Shown: positions 24,037 to 34,260, counted from the stretch's first letter. The stretch: DNA of 64,000 nt from Perognathus longimembris pacificus (GCF_023159225.1 NC_063180.1:8801297-8865296), one strand, 5' to 3'. Numbers and translations are program-made. Notes: generated from the sequence alone by a model not told the origin.

Positions 24037-24854
24037 TGAATAACCTTACATACAAGACACCAGGTACAAAAACTTAAGAGAGATGAAAGAAAAAAACCCC
24101 TAAAAATAAAAAAATTAAATAAAAAACTCATACAGTGTATATTAACCTCGTTTCCATATTTTGGAGCTCATGTTAGTACATTTCATCATATATGGTCCTA
24201 TGTATTAAGAAATTGGGTTGTTGAGATCCTCTGTTCAGAATATTATAGATATATTCTAGTTCTCACAAATGAGGGAAAGCACGCAACCTACTTTTCTTTG
24301 GGTTTGGCTTATTTCACTTAATATAATTTTTCCAGGTCTTTCCATTTCCTTATGAATGGGGCAATGCCGTTCTCTCTCATGGAAGCATAGAACTCCATTG
24401 TGTATTTATAACACATCTTGATCCATCCATCTATTAGGAGCATCTGCATTGGTTCCATATCTTTACTATAGTAAATAATGCTTCAATGAACATGGTTGTG
24501 CCAATAATTTTAGTATAGCCTTGTTTATGGACATTTGGGTAAAAGAAAGGCTGGACAAATGAGATTGTATAAAACTCCGGAGTTTCTGCATGGCAAAGGA
24601 CATAGCTAGCAAGATACATAGAAAGCCTAGAGACTGGGAGATGATCTTCAGTAGCCATGCAACAAACAAGGGCCTTATATCTAAAATATATATACAGCGC
24701 AAGAATTTAAACACCCCCAAAACAAACCTCCAAAGAAATAACCACCCCATTAACAAGTGGACTAAAGACTTTCTAAAGAGATACTTCTATGAAGAGGAAA
24801 TATGAATAGCCAAGAGATACATGAAGAAATGCTCAACATCTCTGACCATAAAAG

Positions 24855-25330
24855 CTCTTCTGTTTTGCTGTAGGCCTGCTGGGTGCTGTCCAAATGGGCA
24901 AGTTCATGAAACCCGGGAAACTGGTGCTGGTCCTGGCTGGATGCTACTCTGGTCACAAAGCCATCATCATGAAGAACATTGATGATGGCATCTCAGATCA
25001 CCCCTACAGCCATGCTTTGGTGGCTGGAATTGAGCATTATCCTCCAAAAGTGACAGCTAACATGGGCAAGAAGAAAAGCACCAAGAGATCAAAGATCAAA
25101 TCCTTTGTTAAGGTTTATAACTACAACCACCTTATGCCCACAAAATATTCTGTGGATATCCCCTTTGACAAAATGGTGGTCAACAAGGATGTCTTCAGAG
25201 ACTTAGTTCTTAAATGCAAGGCCAAGGTCAAGATTGAGAAGAGATACAAGACTGGCAAGAACAAGTGGTTCTTCCAGAAGCTTTGGCTTTAGATATTTTT
25301 TGTTTCCATTATTAAAAATAGGGAAAAAAG
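24855..25330 (+). pseudogene. RPL27-ps: processed pseudogene of ribosomal protein L27, ORF intact but shortened
   Basis: A full-length retrocopy: 5' UTR remnant (GTAGGCCTGCTGGGTG), ATG at 24894, stop TAG at 25290-25292, short 3' UTR and ATTAAAAATA signal. The 132-codon frame is open. It begins [16 protein letters not shown] and ends [13 protein letters not shown], against 136 residues in normal RPL27. Four residues are missing in the C-terminal basic region ([12 protein letters not shown]: a 12-nt deletion between GGCC repeats), and several conserved Arg are changed (YSGRK to YSGHK, SDRPYSH to SDHPYSH). These are mostly CpG decay changes. It lies inside L1 ORF2 between ACCATAAAAG and AAATGCAAAT, the original L1 junction. 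There is no promoter of its own and no introns, so it is a pseudogene despite the open frame. Confidence 0.95.
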
Positions 25331-25551
25331 AAATGCAAATCAAAACAACATTGAGATTCTACGACACGCCAGTTAGAATGGCCATTGTCAAGAAATGTAA
25401 TAAACAACATATGTTGGCAGGATGTGGCCAAAGGGAACGCTACTACACAGTTGGTGGAAATACAAACTTGGACAAACACTCTGGAAAGCAGTATGGAGGT
25501 TCCTCAAAAGACTAACTATAGCTTAACCATAACTCCCCAATGAGGTCCAGT

Positions 25552-25675
25552 ATTAATTCAATGGTTACTGTGTGCTAGGTACTTTATTTGATATTCACAG
25601 CATGCCACGAGGGTTTTTTTTTTTAATAGACAAATGAGGACACAGAGGTTCAGAGATTGAAATCACTTTGTTCAC
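25552..25675 (+). repeat. MIR SINE interrupted by T-run
   Basis: TGGTTACTGTGTGCTAGGTAC, TTCACAGCATGCCACGAGG and ACAAATGAGGACACAGAGGTTCAGAG give the MIR core order. It is split from its natural neighbour by the L1 target duplication, so the L1 inserted at the edge of this MIR. Confidence 0.7.
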
Positions 25676-25737
25676 TTCTGTCTTATTGGGATTACTTTGC
25701 TTATTCTGTTCACTCATACTTTCTACTTTCTTCTTTA

Positions 25738-25770
25738 AACACACACATACACACACATACACACACACAC
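25738..25770. repeat. (CA)n with CATA interruptions
   Basis: Short impure CA microsatellite. Confidence 0.9.
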
Positions 25771-26345
25771 TCAAAATGGTATATACAACTGTCCAATTAC
25801 TTTGGAATATACTTGAATCCCAGAATCCTGGGTATTAAAATCCCCAAAAGATCAAAATTCCTAAAATCTACGATCCTTAAAGGTCACAGTCTTGAAACAC
25901 TAATTCTGCAATTTTTTTTAACATTTACTTACATTTAAGAAAGGGATTTATTTAAGAAAAATGTGACAGGACACTTCATTGGCATCTTTACATAGTAAAA
26001 TAGACAGCAATAGCATATTTTGTGTTAATAAACACTCGGGTATACTAATGATTATCACATTGGAAGAACAGTTAAGAGTAATTAAATTGTAGTCATAAAG
26101 AAGTAGTCCCCAAAGCCAATTTTTAAAGCCTGTGTTTTCATGGCTGGTCATTGTGGGCACCCAGTTTTGTAATTGTGGTCATCTGAAAAGCAGATAATCT
26201 ATGTTTTCTGTTAAGTAGATCAAATCTTGTATTTCATGAAATACAAGTTGGTCCAGAGAGCAGAGATCTCAAGAAATTGTGTCTTTCACAAACAGAGCTG
26301 TACAAAAACAACTTCTCTTCATTTATTGGGGAAATGTTATTGTGG

Positions 26346-26461
26346 CTTTTTTGTTGCTAACTGGAGGTAAGAGTCTCATGGACTTTTTTACCATGGCTGG
26401 CTTTGGACTGAACTTGTGCTGAGTAGCTAGAATTATAGGCGTAAGCCACTAGCACCTGACC
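26346..26461 (-). repeat. 7SL-type SINE, left-part fragment
   Basis: Minus-strand left part: GCTAACTGGAGGTAAGAGTCTC, CTGAGTAGCTAGAATTATAGGCGTAAGCCACTAGCACCTG. The tRNA-like right part is absent. Confidence 0.8.
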
Positions 26462-26635
26462 TGCTCTTATTTTTTGATTAAACAATATATTTAATAGTTT
26501 ATAGGTATGAGGGATAAAGAGAAAGAACACGATACTCAGAGTTTTCTATGGATTCTGCACTGTTCTGCTAGTCTAGTTACAAACAATATTGTTAATGATA
26601 GTGTTAGTAGTACATGGGGTGTTAACTTTGGTAGC

Positions 26636-27006
26636 AAAAATGTGTTAGTAAACTTTGTATCACTGTGAAAAAATACCTGAGAAAATCAACTTATAAGAAG
26701 GATACATTTATTTTGATTTGCAGTTTTGGAGGTCTCGCCCATGACCATTTGACCCCATAGGTTTTGGGCCTGTGACAAAGCAGGATATTATGGCATGATA
26801 TTGTGGTAGAGGAAAACCACTGATCTCTTGGTCAGGAAGCAAAAGAAATGAAGAAGATACCAGGTTTCATAACTCCCTACAAGTGTATGTTCTCTGTGAC
26901 CTAAAGACCTTCCACTGGGCCCCATTTCTTAAGAATTCCATGACTTTCCAATAGTTTTATGCTAGGGACCAAGCTTTTGGGGGGAGTCAAGATCCAAACT
27001 ATAGCA
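26636..27006 (-). mobile_element. MTD/MTE-like MaLR solo LTR
   Basis: Read from 27006 leftwards it starts TGCTATAGTTTGGATCTTGA, then AAAAGCTTGGTCCC and GGGCCCAGTGGAAGG, and ends AGGTATTTTTTCACAGTGATAC. This is the motif order of rodent MaLR LTRs (MT family, TGTTATGGTTTGGATCTG...). No internal retroviral region remains. Confidence 0.75.
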
Positions 27007-27070
27007 GAAAGAAAATGACAAATTTCATGAACTATGGTTTGTTGTAACTTCTTAATGCACCTCACTGTCT

Positions 27071-27213
27071 AGGTCAATGGGTCTCAAGCTATTTCTGCAT
27101 GCCCTGGTGGTCTTGTTAAACATTGATTTCTCACCTCCAGTCACAGCTTCTGATTCTGGAGGTCTAAGTAGGGTCCAAAGAATGCTGTGCTCTATGGGCT
27201 ACATTTCAAGAAT
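27071..27213 (+). mobile_element. MER5A-like hAT element
   Basis: CAATGGGTCTCAAGCTATTTC, CCCTGGTGGTCTTGTTAAACATTG, CTTCTGATTCTGGAGGTCTAAGTAGGG follow the MER5A order; borders approximate. Confidence 0.6.
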
Positions 27214-27890
27214 TGCTGGCATATGTTAAGGTTTGAATTGTGCAAACCAGTGCATGAGCATTTACTGGTTGACTTCAAAGGTGCCACTGTGATGTTCAGG
27301 ATGAGTCTGTTGTAACATGCTCTGTAGTATTTTCACTCAGAAAGAATTCTTGGTGGCTTGATGAAATACTATAGCATATAAAATCAACTTGTTTTTCAAA
27401 AGTTGTAAACTGGATCTAATTAAAAATGTACAAGTTTTTTCTCAGAAACTCCTCAGATCCTTGTAAGCACATTATCCTTCTAAAATTTTTTTCCAAAGGA
27501 TGGAAACATTGCATAGCTTTCTGGTTTATTTTAAACAATGCTATTATTATCCTACCTCAGTTACAAAACTATGAACTATTTAATTCAAATAAACACAACC
27601 CTAAGAATAGCAAAGACTGTACTATGGCTCATTGAATGATGTCTTAAGATCAACAAACAGTATTTCAACAACAGGTGTTAGAAATCCATATTAGAATATC
27701 TGGCACAATTGAGAATTTTCCAAGAATTTGTGGACTCATCTTGGTTCAAGTACAATTAACTGAATCATTCTTCTTTCTGGCCTCTCACATTCCATCACTT
27801 TAATTCCCATTTGTGGCCCAGGGCATCATAAAGAATGTGTCAACTGTAATCAGCAAGTGAATTGTCTAAGCTGTTGTATTTCTTCCCTGG
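27214..27890. other. unannotated sequence
   Basis: No recognisable repeat or exon. Confidence 0.4.
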
Positions 27891-27892
27891 CT

Positions 27893-28085
27893 GCCCTGAG
27901 ACTTGAACTCAGGACTTCATGCTTGCTAAGCAGCCACTCTACCACTTGAGGTAGGCCCATTCTATTTTCACCTTATTTTTCAGAGACAGTCCTCATATTT
28001 ATGTTATGGCTAGCCCGAACCATGATCCTTCTATTTAATGTTTTTGTATAGCTGAAATGACAGGTGGATGCCACCATGTTGAGCT
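27893..28085 (-). repeat. old dimeric SINE (ID plus 7SL parts)
   Basis: Minus-strand ID-like part at left (GACTTGAACTCAGGACTTCATGCTTGCTAAGCAGCCACTCTACC) joined to a diverged 7SL-like part (TTCAGAGACAGTCCTCA..., AGCTGAAATGACAGGTGGATGCCACC). Older layout than the 7SL/Geo SINEs. Confidence 0.65.
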
Positions 28086-28086
28086 T

Positions 28087-28133
28087 TGTGTGTGTATGCG
28101 TGTGTGTGTGTACGAGCTCGCGCGAGCGTGTGC
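28087..28133. repeat. alternating purine-pyrimidine tract with CpG palindrome
   Basis: GT repeats run into TACGAGCTCGCGCGAGCG. The 12-bp sequence GCTCGCGCGAGC (28116-28127) is a perfect palindrome, with several CpGs in a CpG-poor region. It abuts the 3' end of the SINE at 28136-28367. A candidate Z-DNA former. Confidence 0.9.
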
Positions 28134-28135
28134 AC

Positions 28136-28367
28136 GCTAGTACTAGAGCTTGAACTCAGGGTCTGGGTACTGTCCCTCAGCTTTTTCTCTCAAGGCTGGT
28201 GCTCTACCACTTGAGCCACAGTTCGTTTTCTGACTTTTTGCTGATTAATTTGAGATAAAAGTCTTATAGATATTCCTGCCTGAGCTGGCTTTGAACTGAA
28301 AACTTCAGATTTTAGTCTTCTGAATAGCTAGGATGGATCATAGGTAGGAGCTGCTAATGATTGGCTT
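28136..28367 (-). repeat. dimeric 7SL/Geo-type SINE
   Basis: Right part 28150-28232 (GCTTGAACTCAGGGTCTGGG, CTCTACCACTTGAGCCACAG); left part 28240-28367, diverged (GCTGATTAATTTGAGATAAAAG, AGCTAGGATGGATCATAGG). Confidence 0.88.
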
Positions 28368-28399
28368 CAAAGTTTTAATTGGTCTTGTAACTTTTTTTC

Positions 28400-28487
28400 C
28401 TTGTTAGACCTCGAAGTGTAATTTTTCTGATCTCTGCTTTCCAAGTAGCTACAATTACAGGTGTGGGCCACTGTGCCCAGCCCAGGC
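28400..28487 (-). repeat. 7SL/B1 monomer fragment
   Basis: CTGCTTTCCAAGTAGCTACAATTACAGGTGTGGGCCACTGTGCCCAGCC is the minus-strand 7SL head, without a right part. Confidence 0.75.
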
Positions 28488-28659
28488 ATTTATATTCTGA
28501 AGAAAGTTTTGAACAGCTGTGGATTAACATGAAGACATTGATGTAGTTTAAAACATGCCACTCTGATATACTGTTTTGAGTTAGAGGCACTTGAAAAATA
28601 GCAGGCATAGAAAGATTTCTGTGACCTTATTTCTGTGCTAACCTTGTCATTAGTAAAGG

Positions 28660-28765
28660 AATGTGGGGGTTGATGGTGTTGGTCCGTTGGTACTGCTTGT
28701 CTAGCAAGCATAAGGCCTTGAGTTGAAACTGCAATAATGCCAAGAATTAAAAAACAAACAAACAC
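28660..28765 (+). repeat. ID-type tRNA-derived SINE
   Basis: GTTGGTCCGTTGGTACTGCTTGTCTAGCAAGCATAAGGCCTTGAGTTGAAACTGCAATAATGCC keeps the A- and B-box layout of an ID element and ends in an AAACAAACAAAC tail. Confidence 0.75.
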
Positions 28766-29024
28766 AAGAAGGGTAAGTTGCAACTGAATAAACAAACCTC
28801 ATTATATTAAACCTTGATTTTTAAAAAACCTTATTCTTCTATCCACTTTGCCAGCAGTAACTATCCCCAGCCCCTGTGCCTTGTCAACTTTTCATAATTT
28901 GCTACTCTTTAATTTAGTACCTATATTTATTTCTGTCTTTGTCTTTGATTCTTTTTTCCTTATGAAGGCCCTATGCCATGTAAAACACACACTGATAAAA
29001 ACATGTCTCAAGTTAATTTGTATG

Positions 29025-29135
29025 GTTTTTGAGACAGGGTCTTACTATGTGGCCCAGGCTGGCCTTGAACTCATGACCCTTATTTCTGCCTTAGTATCTT
29101 GATTTCTGGGATTGAGGTGCATTCTATTATGCATT
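29025..29135 (-). repeat. B1/proto-B1 SINE
   Basis: TTTTGAGACAGGGTCTTACTATGTGGCCCAGGCTGGCCTTGAACTCATGACCC is the standard minus-strand B1 reading; the 5' part is diverged. It lacks the tRNA-like partner. Confidence 0.9.
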
Positions 29136-29259
29136 TCTGATATTATGCTTTTCCTGGGTTGATTTGTCTTCTGCCAATTTTATTCCAAGCCCTAGAAATG
29201 TCAAAGTAGAATTTTGCCTCACCTACAACACTGAGGCATAATGAACACATTTGCAAGGT

Positions 29260-29462
29260 CAGTAGTTCTCAGTTGGGAAATATTTTATATGCCTTTCAGG
29301 GACAATGACAGTTTCTGGAGACAATTTGATCTGTGATAACTGGTCCCAACATCCAGTGAATAACACCCAGTTGTTGTCAACTCATAGGAAAGGCTGGACA
29401 GATGCAACAACAAATTATCCAATTCTGAAGTCCATTTGTGCCAAGTGTGAGGAAACCCCATT
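29260..29462 (+). mobile_element. MER20-like hAT element
   Basis: CAGTAGTTCTCAGTTGGG, TTTCTGGAGACAATTTGATC and the end GTGTGAGGAAACCCC follow the MER20 order. The 8-bp target duplication is not recognisable. Confidence 0.6.
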
Positions 29463-30449
29463 CTGAGGCTGATGGCTTAAGCAGCTGAGAGGACTTCAAT
29501 TCTTACGGCATTTTAGAAATAACAAGTTACTTCAGCTTGAGATGTCCCAGTTTTGAACAAAAGTGTCCAAAAGACCCATCTGGTGGATCAGGAGCCTCTA
29601 GTGCTGTCAGGGCAGCTGGGTGAAAACACATGGGTAGATAAGAGGGTCAGTTTGGGCTCTTTGTGATGTGAGACAGAGGCTCTCATTTATCAGCGTGGGA
29701 TCCAGTGGGATCCACCCTCACTTCAAAGTCGGAGGGCATTGTGCTGTGCTGTGTAAGTTATTAAACAGCAGTTTAAAGGAAGAACAGTGATTCTTTTCCC
29801 TCCAAACACTGTGTTGTTAATTTATTCTGCCTGGTTGTGGAGTGACCTGGTGCTGGACAATGTGTGGAAATCCATACCCATTCCTCATTATCTTTAGTGG
29901 GAGTTTCAAAGCTGCTCACAGATTCACTATCCTATTTGGTTTGACTTGTCTAACACCTGTCAGTAGGCTGCCTTCCTGCAATGTCATTAATATTTGAATA
30001 ATGCGATTTAAAGGTCAAACTGTGCCTACAGCAATATTAAAATACAGCATTCTGCTTCATTAGATGGTGATGTAAAGGAACAGGAGTAGAGGAGATAGTG
30101 GAAAGGAAATATCTTTTCATTGCATTACTAGAATTAATAAATTAAGGAGTCACACTTTTTTTCCCCAGGACAGCATTCTATGTTGGCTAAATTATTTCAA
30201 ATCAGGCTGAAGAGGGGAGATCCACCTCAGACTAGCCTGAGTGAACAGACAGGAAGATGGGGTGGGCGCTCTCATTTGAGATTTCCCCATGTCCTCTTCA
30301 CCAGCTTCTTGTCTTCTCTGCCTCTCTTCTTAATTCTTTATACTCCACCTTGATAGTCTTTTCAAATTTCCCTTCCTGGGAAATGTTTTCTTCTCTCTGT
30401 CTCTTTCTAGTGGCAACTGGACTTTACTATTGATGCTTTAGGAAAGAAC
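29463..30449. other. unannotated sequence, possible conserved block
   Basis: Repeat-free. 29930-30065 has a dense set of common factor motifs (E-box-like CACCTG, TAATATTTGAATAAT, AAAGGTCA half-site) and could be a conserved non-coding element. This is a weak inference from composition only. Confidence 0.25.
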
Positions 30450-30452
30450 TCT

Positions 30453-31025
30453 GCTGTGGTCTGAATGTGTGTATCTGTTCAAAGTTCATACCTTGAAATC
30501 TTAATTTCGAAGGTGATGATGTTAGGAGGTAGGGCTTTCATGGGGGTGATTAGGACATAAACCTAGAGCTCTCATGAATGGGGTCATAAGAGAGAGAGAT
30601 GGTGGCTCACACCTGTAATCCTAGCTACTAGGGAGGCTGATATTTGAGATTGGTGGTCTGGAGCCAGCCTGGGCAAGAAAGTTCCTGAGACTCTTCTCTC
30701 CAATTAACCGCTAAAGTAAGTAGAGCTGTACATCATGGGGTAGAGAGTGCTGGCCTTGAGCAAAAAAGCTGAGAGACAGCTCTCAGGCCCCGAGTTCAAG
30801 CCCCAGGACTAGCACAAAAAGAAAAAAGAAAAGAAAAGAGAGATGCTTTGGTCTTCTACCATGGGAGGATAAAGAGGCATAATATAGGTGGAAAAGGCAT
30901 CCAACTTGTTGGCACCTTGATCTTGGCCTTCCAACCTTTAAAACTTCCCAGCCTTCCAATGAAAAAGAAATTGCTATTATTTTTGGACCACCCAGTGTGT
31001 GATATTTTGTTTTATCAATGAGACA
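30453..31025 (+). mobile_element. MLT1-like MaLR LTR, split by a SINE
   Basis: 5' part 30453-30592: TGTGGTCTGAATGTGTG, TTCATACCTTGAAATCTTAAT, GATGTTAGGAGGTAGGGCTTTC. 3' part 30846-31025: GGCACCTTGATCTTGGCCTTCCAACC, CCACCCAGTGTGTGATATTTTG. The order matches MLT1-type LTRs from end to end; the SINE at 30602-30836 sits in the middle. Confidence 0.8.
30602..30836 (+). repeat. dimeric 7SL/Geo-type SINE with target duplication
   Basis: Both parts present: GGTGGCTCACACCTGTAATCC ... GAGTGCTGGCCTTGAGCA ... CCGAGTTCAAGCCCCAGGAC, then an A-rich GAAAA tail. AGAGAGATG precedes (30593-30601) and follows (30837-30845) the element. Confidence 0.93.
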
Positions 31026-31539
31026 GCTCACTAATTGATATATAATATATGATCATCATATTTGATGATATATGAGATGTGATTAATATGGAAATGCTAG
31101 TTAATATTTGCTAGTTTTTGGTCACACAACATCCGTCTATTTTCCCTTTCTTCTATCAGGGCTTTGCATGAACACTGGCTGATGTAGACTTGAGGCTGTG
31201 TTTTCTAATTGATGATACTTAGTGACAGCATCGTAAGCACGATCTTCTTGATATTTGGAGCTCTAATGTTTTTGACTCTAATGAAGTCTTGTTTAAAGGC
31301 TTTGGACCAATTATGGACTAATTATGGTCCATTGATTCTTTGAACTTTGTCCTTCTAAGAACTTTCTTTTTCTTAGTAAAGCAAATGTACTGTTTTCTGG
31401 GGGTTGAACTCTTATCTGAGAATTTTGTCTGAAGACTGAAGCTGACAAAGTTTGACAATATCTGACAAACATTTCACAAAACCCAACTAGTTTTGTGGGA
31501 TTCAGTCCTGCTGCTTATTGCCTTTGGAAGAAAGTCTGT

Positions 31540-31854
31540 CTTGGTTTCTTGTTGGTACTGTAACAAATCACAGATTTTGTGGCTTAAAACAAATTTATTT
31601 TCTTACTTAAGAGGTCTAACTTTGAGAAATAAGGTTCAGTGGGTCAAAATTGTGGTGGATGCAGGACTGTGAGTTTTCTAGAGTTCCTAAACAAAAATCA
31701 TCTTCTTGTTTCCAGCTTCTGGAAGGTAGAATTCCTTGACTTTTGCCTTCCTCCTACCTTCAAGGCCAGAAGTTACATCCCTATAATCTCTGCCTGGTTC
31801 TCGGATACTGAACTACTTGATTCCCATTTTCACTCCCCCCACAGCCTCAGATTT
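31540..31854 (-). repeat. MaLR-like element, part 1 (split by L1)
   Basis: TTGGTACTGTAACAAATCACAGATTTTGTGGCTTAAAACAAA begins a MaLR-type element read in reverse. It continues at 32590-32765 after an L1 and a SINE. Confidence 0.6.
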
Positions 31855-32296
31855 TTATTTTCTTTCTTTCTTTATTGTAAAGGTGATGATCAGGAGAGAT
31901 ACAGTTATAAAAGTAGGATAATGAGTACATTTCTTTTTAAACATTGTTCCCACCTCCTTCATTTTCTTCCACTTATCCCTTTCTACTCCCCTCTACTCCA
32001 AGTTGTAAAGTTCATTTCTGACATGGTATTTAGTGCGTATCACTGTTGTATTAGTTCATCCTTTGTCCTGCAGTTTCTGTGATTTCCTTTCCCTTCCATA
32101 GATCATATAAACTTCTATACAAGACAAGGGTACAGAAAACAAAAACAGAAAGAAAAAATAGACGTAACTGTATTCAGGACATAAAAAGAACCCCTATACT
32201 TCCAATTCTTGGAGTTCATTTTAATAAGCTTCATTATATATGGTCCTATACACATAAGAGATTGGGCTACTGTGATCCCCTGCTAAGAATCTTTTA
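31855..32296 (-). mobile_element. 5'-truncated L1, 3' UTR
   Basis: Minus-strand L1 3' UTR: poly-A end at left (TTTCTTTCTTTATTG), then GGTGATGATCAGGAG, CAAGTTGTAAAGTTC and CCTTTCCCTTCC. Same lineage as the L1s at 23.6 and 39.8 kb. Confidence 0.85.
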
Positions 32297-32364
32297 AGAT
32301 GCAGGAGGCAAATGGATACTTGAGACTATTGCAGATAAAAGAAGTTAACAAAGCCTCAGCTCAA

Positions 32365-32588
32365 AAACTAAGCAAGGAGTGATGGTATTTGCTCGTCATC
32401 ACAGCTACTAGAAGGTATAGGCAGGAAGATTGCAGTTTTAGTCCTGTCCCTGGCACAAACATGAATTCCTATGTGGAAAATAGCTAAAGCAAAGGAGTAT
32501 AGCATTACTTAATTGGTAGAGCACATATTTACCCAAGTACATGGTCCTAATTTCAAACCTTAGTACTGCAAAAAAAAAAAAAAAAAAG
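32365..32588 (+). repeat. old dimeric SINE (7SL plus ID parts)
   Basis: A diverged 7SL-like part (GAGTGATGGTATTTGCTCGTCATCACAGCTACTAG) is followed by an ID-like part (TTAATTGGTAGAGCACATATTTACC ... CAAACCTTAGTACTGC) and a poly-A tail of about 17-19 A. Confidence 0.65.
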
Positions 32589-32589
32589 A

Positions 32590-32765
32590 CTTGAGAATTA
32601 TACTAGCCCACCTTTACAATCCTGGATAGTCTCTTGATGCCAAAATAGTTCTTTTCATTTGCAAAATCTCTTTTTGCCATTTGAAATGGTGTGTTTGTGA
32701 GTTCTTAGAAGTAGGAGGTGAACATCCATGGGGAGAGCTCTTATTCTGTATTCTGCCTGCCATAG
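32590..32765 (-). repeat. MaLR-like element, part 2
   Basis: CACCTTTACAATCCTGGATAGTCTC, CAAAATCTCTTTTTGCCATTTG and GTAGGAGGTGAACATCC continue the element begun at 31540. Confidence 0.6.
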
Positions 32766-33127
32766 CATAGAGGCATGTTTTTGTTTTCTTTAAATCAGAT
32801 TTGTTTCCTATATAATTTGTCTTTACTTTTCTTTCTTTTGTTAAATTTTACACTAAAATAAAATAAAGATCAAGAAGATCAAAACATTTAGTCTACAGAA
32901 TTACTATAAAGCAAATATTCCTTTAGCTCATCCAGGTAAATGAGAAAAACTTCAAGCTTTGCTGGAAGCCCCTGTCTCATCCCAAAGCAAGCTCTTCTCT
33001 TCCCTGAAAACAGACTAACTTTATAGCAATCATAAGTTTTCACTTTTTTGTGGGTTTATCCTCCAAGTGGATCTATATTATTCTAAGTGTTGTCCATATA
33101 AATAACACGCTTTTTTCCTTTCATTCT

Positions 33128-33345
33128 TTTTTTTTTTTTTTTGGTGCTGATCCTAGGGTTTGAACTCAGGGCCTGTCTGCTGTCCCTGAGCTTCTTTTTG
33201 TTAAAGGCTAGTGCCCTAGCACTTGAACCACAGCACTCATTCTGGCCTTTTGGTAGGTTATTGGTGATTGAGTCTCTCAGACTTCCCTTCCTGGGCTGGC
33301 TTCCCTTCCTGGGCTGATCCTCAGACCTCAACCTCTTGAGTAGCT
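33128..33345 (-). repeat. dimeric 7SL/Geo-type SINE with internal duplication
   Basis: Right part 33142-33232, left part 33245-33345. An 18-bp piece (CTTCCCTTCCTGGGCTG[G/A]) is duplicated in tandem inside the left part at 33282-33299 and 33300-33317. The 5' end is cut short (TAGCTCTTTC...). Confidence 0.88.
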
Positions 33346-33389
33346 CTTTCTTGAGATCAGCACTGTTTTTGCTCAAATCCCAGATTTAA

Positions 33390-33391
<2 letters not shown>

Positions 33392-33429
<38 letters not shown>
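33392..33429. repeat. (GT)n microsatellite
   Basis: A pure run of about 19 GT units, 47 bp beyond the SINE's truncated 5' side. Confidence 0.97.
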
Positions 33430-33431
<2 letters not shown>

Positions 33432-33564
33432 TTGCAGGATAGTGATGCTCTAATAAAATCATCTAATCATCTAATAAAATCTTCATTGGCATGAAGAAGA
33501 GAAGGATTTGTGGATTATGAACATAGCAGATATGATGTTTACACTTGCCAACTTGTGTGATAAG

Positions 33565-34260
33565 GAATTCAAGAAAACAAATGACCTGAAGAGATTCTTT
33601 TCAAAAGAAGTACAGTGGTCAATAAATACATGAAAAAAAATGTTCAGTGTCTTTAGCCATCAGGGAAATGCAAGTCAGAGCCATATGGAGATTCCATCTC
33701 ACCTTTGTCAGAATGGTAACATCAAGAAAACAAACAGGATAGGGTGGGGGAAAACTTCTATATACTTGATGAAATGCAAGTTAGTGCAGATACTGTGGAA
33801 ATTGATATAGAGCATCCTCAACAAATGAAAAAGTAGAACCATATGACTCAGCTATACTGTTAGTATGTGCCTGAGTGAATCTGAGTACAAAATAAAGATA
33901 ATTGCACAGCTATATTTATTGAGACTATTTACCACAGCCAAGTTGTGAAAACAGCCTCTGTGTACATCAACAGGTGAATGGATAAAGAAAATATGTTATG
34001 TGTATATAATGGACTGTTATAACCAGAAAGGAAAATGAATTAATGCTGTTTGTAGAAAAACAGATGAAACGAGAGATCATCATGGTTAGTGAGCTAGACT
34101 CTGAAAGGCAAAAATCACATATTTTTCATATGTGAAGTCTAGAAAAAGACATGGAAGCAGGAGAAAACATAGGAAAGAGGGAGAGAACTTGGATTTATCT
34201 TTATGAAAAGATACAGGCTGATTGGTGCTGTATCTGATATCAGGGTAAGGGGAGGACTAC
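33565..34260 (+). mobile_element. old L1 ORF2 C-terminal part and 3' region
   Basis: GAAATGCAAGTCAGAGCCATATGGAGATTCCATCTC, AGAACCATATGACTCAGC and ATAATGGACTGTTATAACCAG follow the L1 ORF2 3' order, but are much more diverged than the 4.9 kb L1. Frames are broken. Confidence 0.75.

Larger units (their letters stand above)
23592..25541 (-). mobile_element. L1 with 5' inversion, carrying a nested SINE and RPL27 retrocopy
   Basis: 23592-24540 is minus-strand L1: poly-A tail at left, 3' UTR, then the ORF2 end (…GGTTCCATATCTTTACTATAG…). From 24541 the sequence switches to plus-strand ORF2 (GGCTGGACAAATGAGATTG..., CTCAACATCTCTGACCATAAAAG, then AAATGCAAATCAAAACAACATTGAG to 25541). The inverted part ends exactly where the minus part begins in L1 order: classic twin priming. 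The flanks GAGATCCAGTA (23580-23590) and GAGGTCCAGTA (25542-25552) are a target duplication with one mismatch. Two later insertions interrupt it. All reading frames are broken. Confidence 0.92.
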
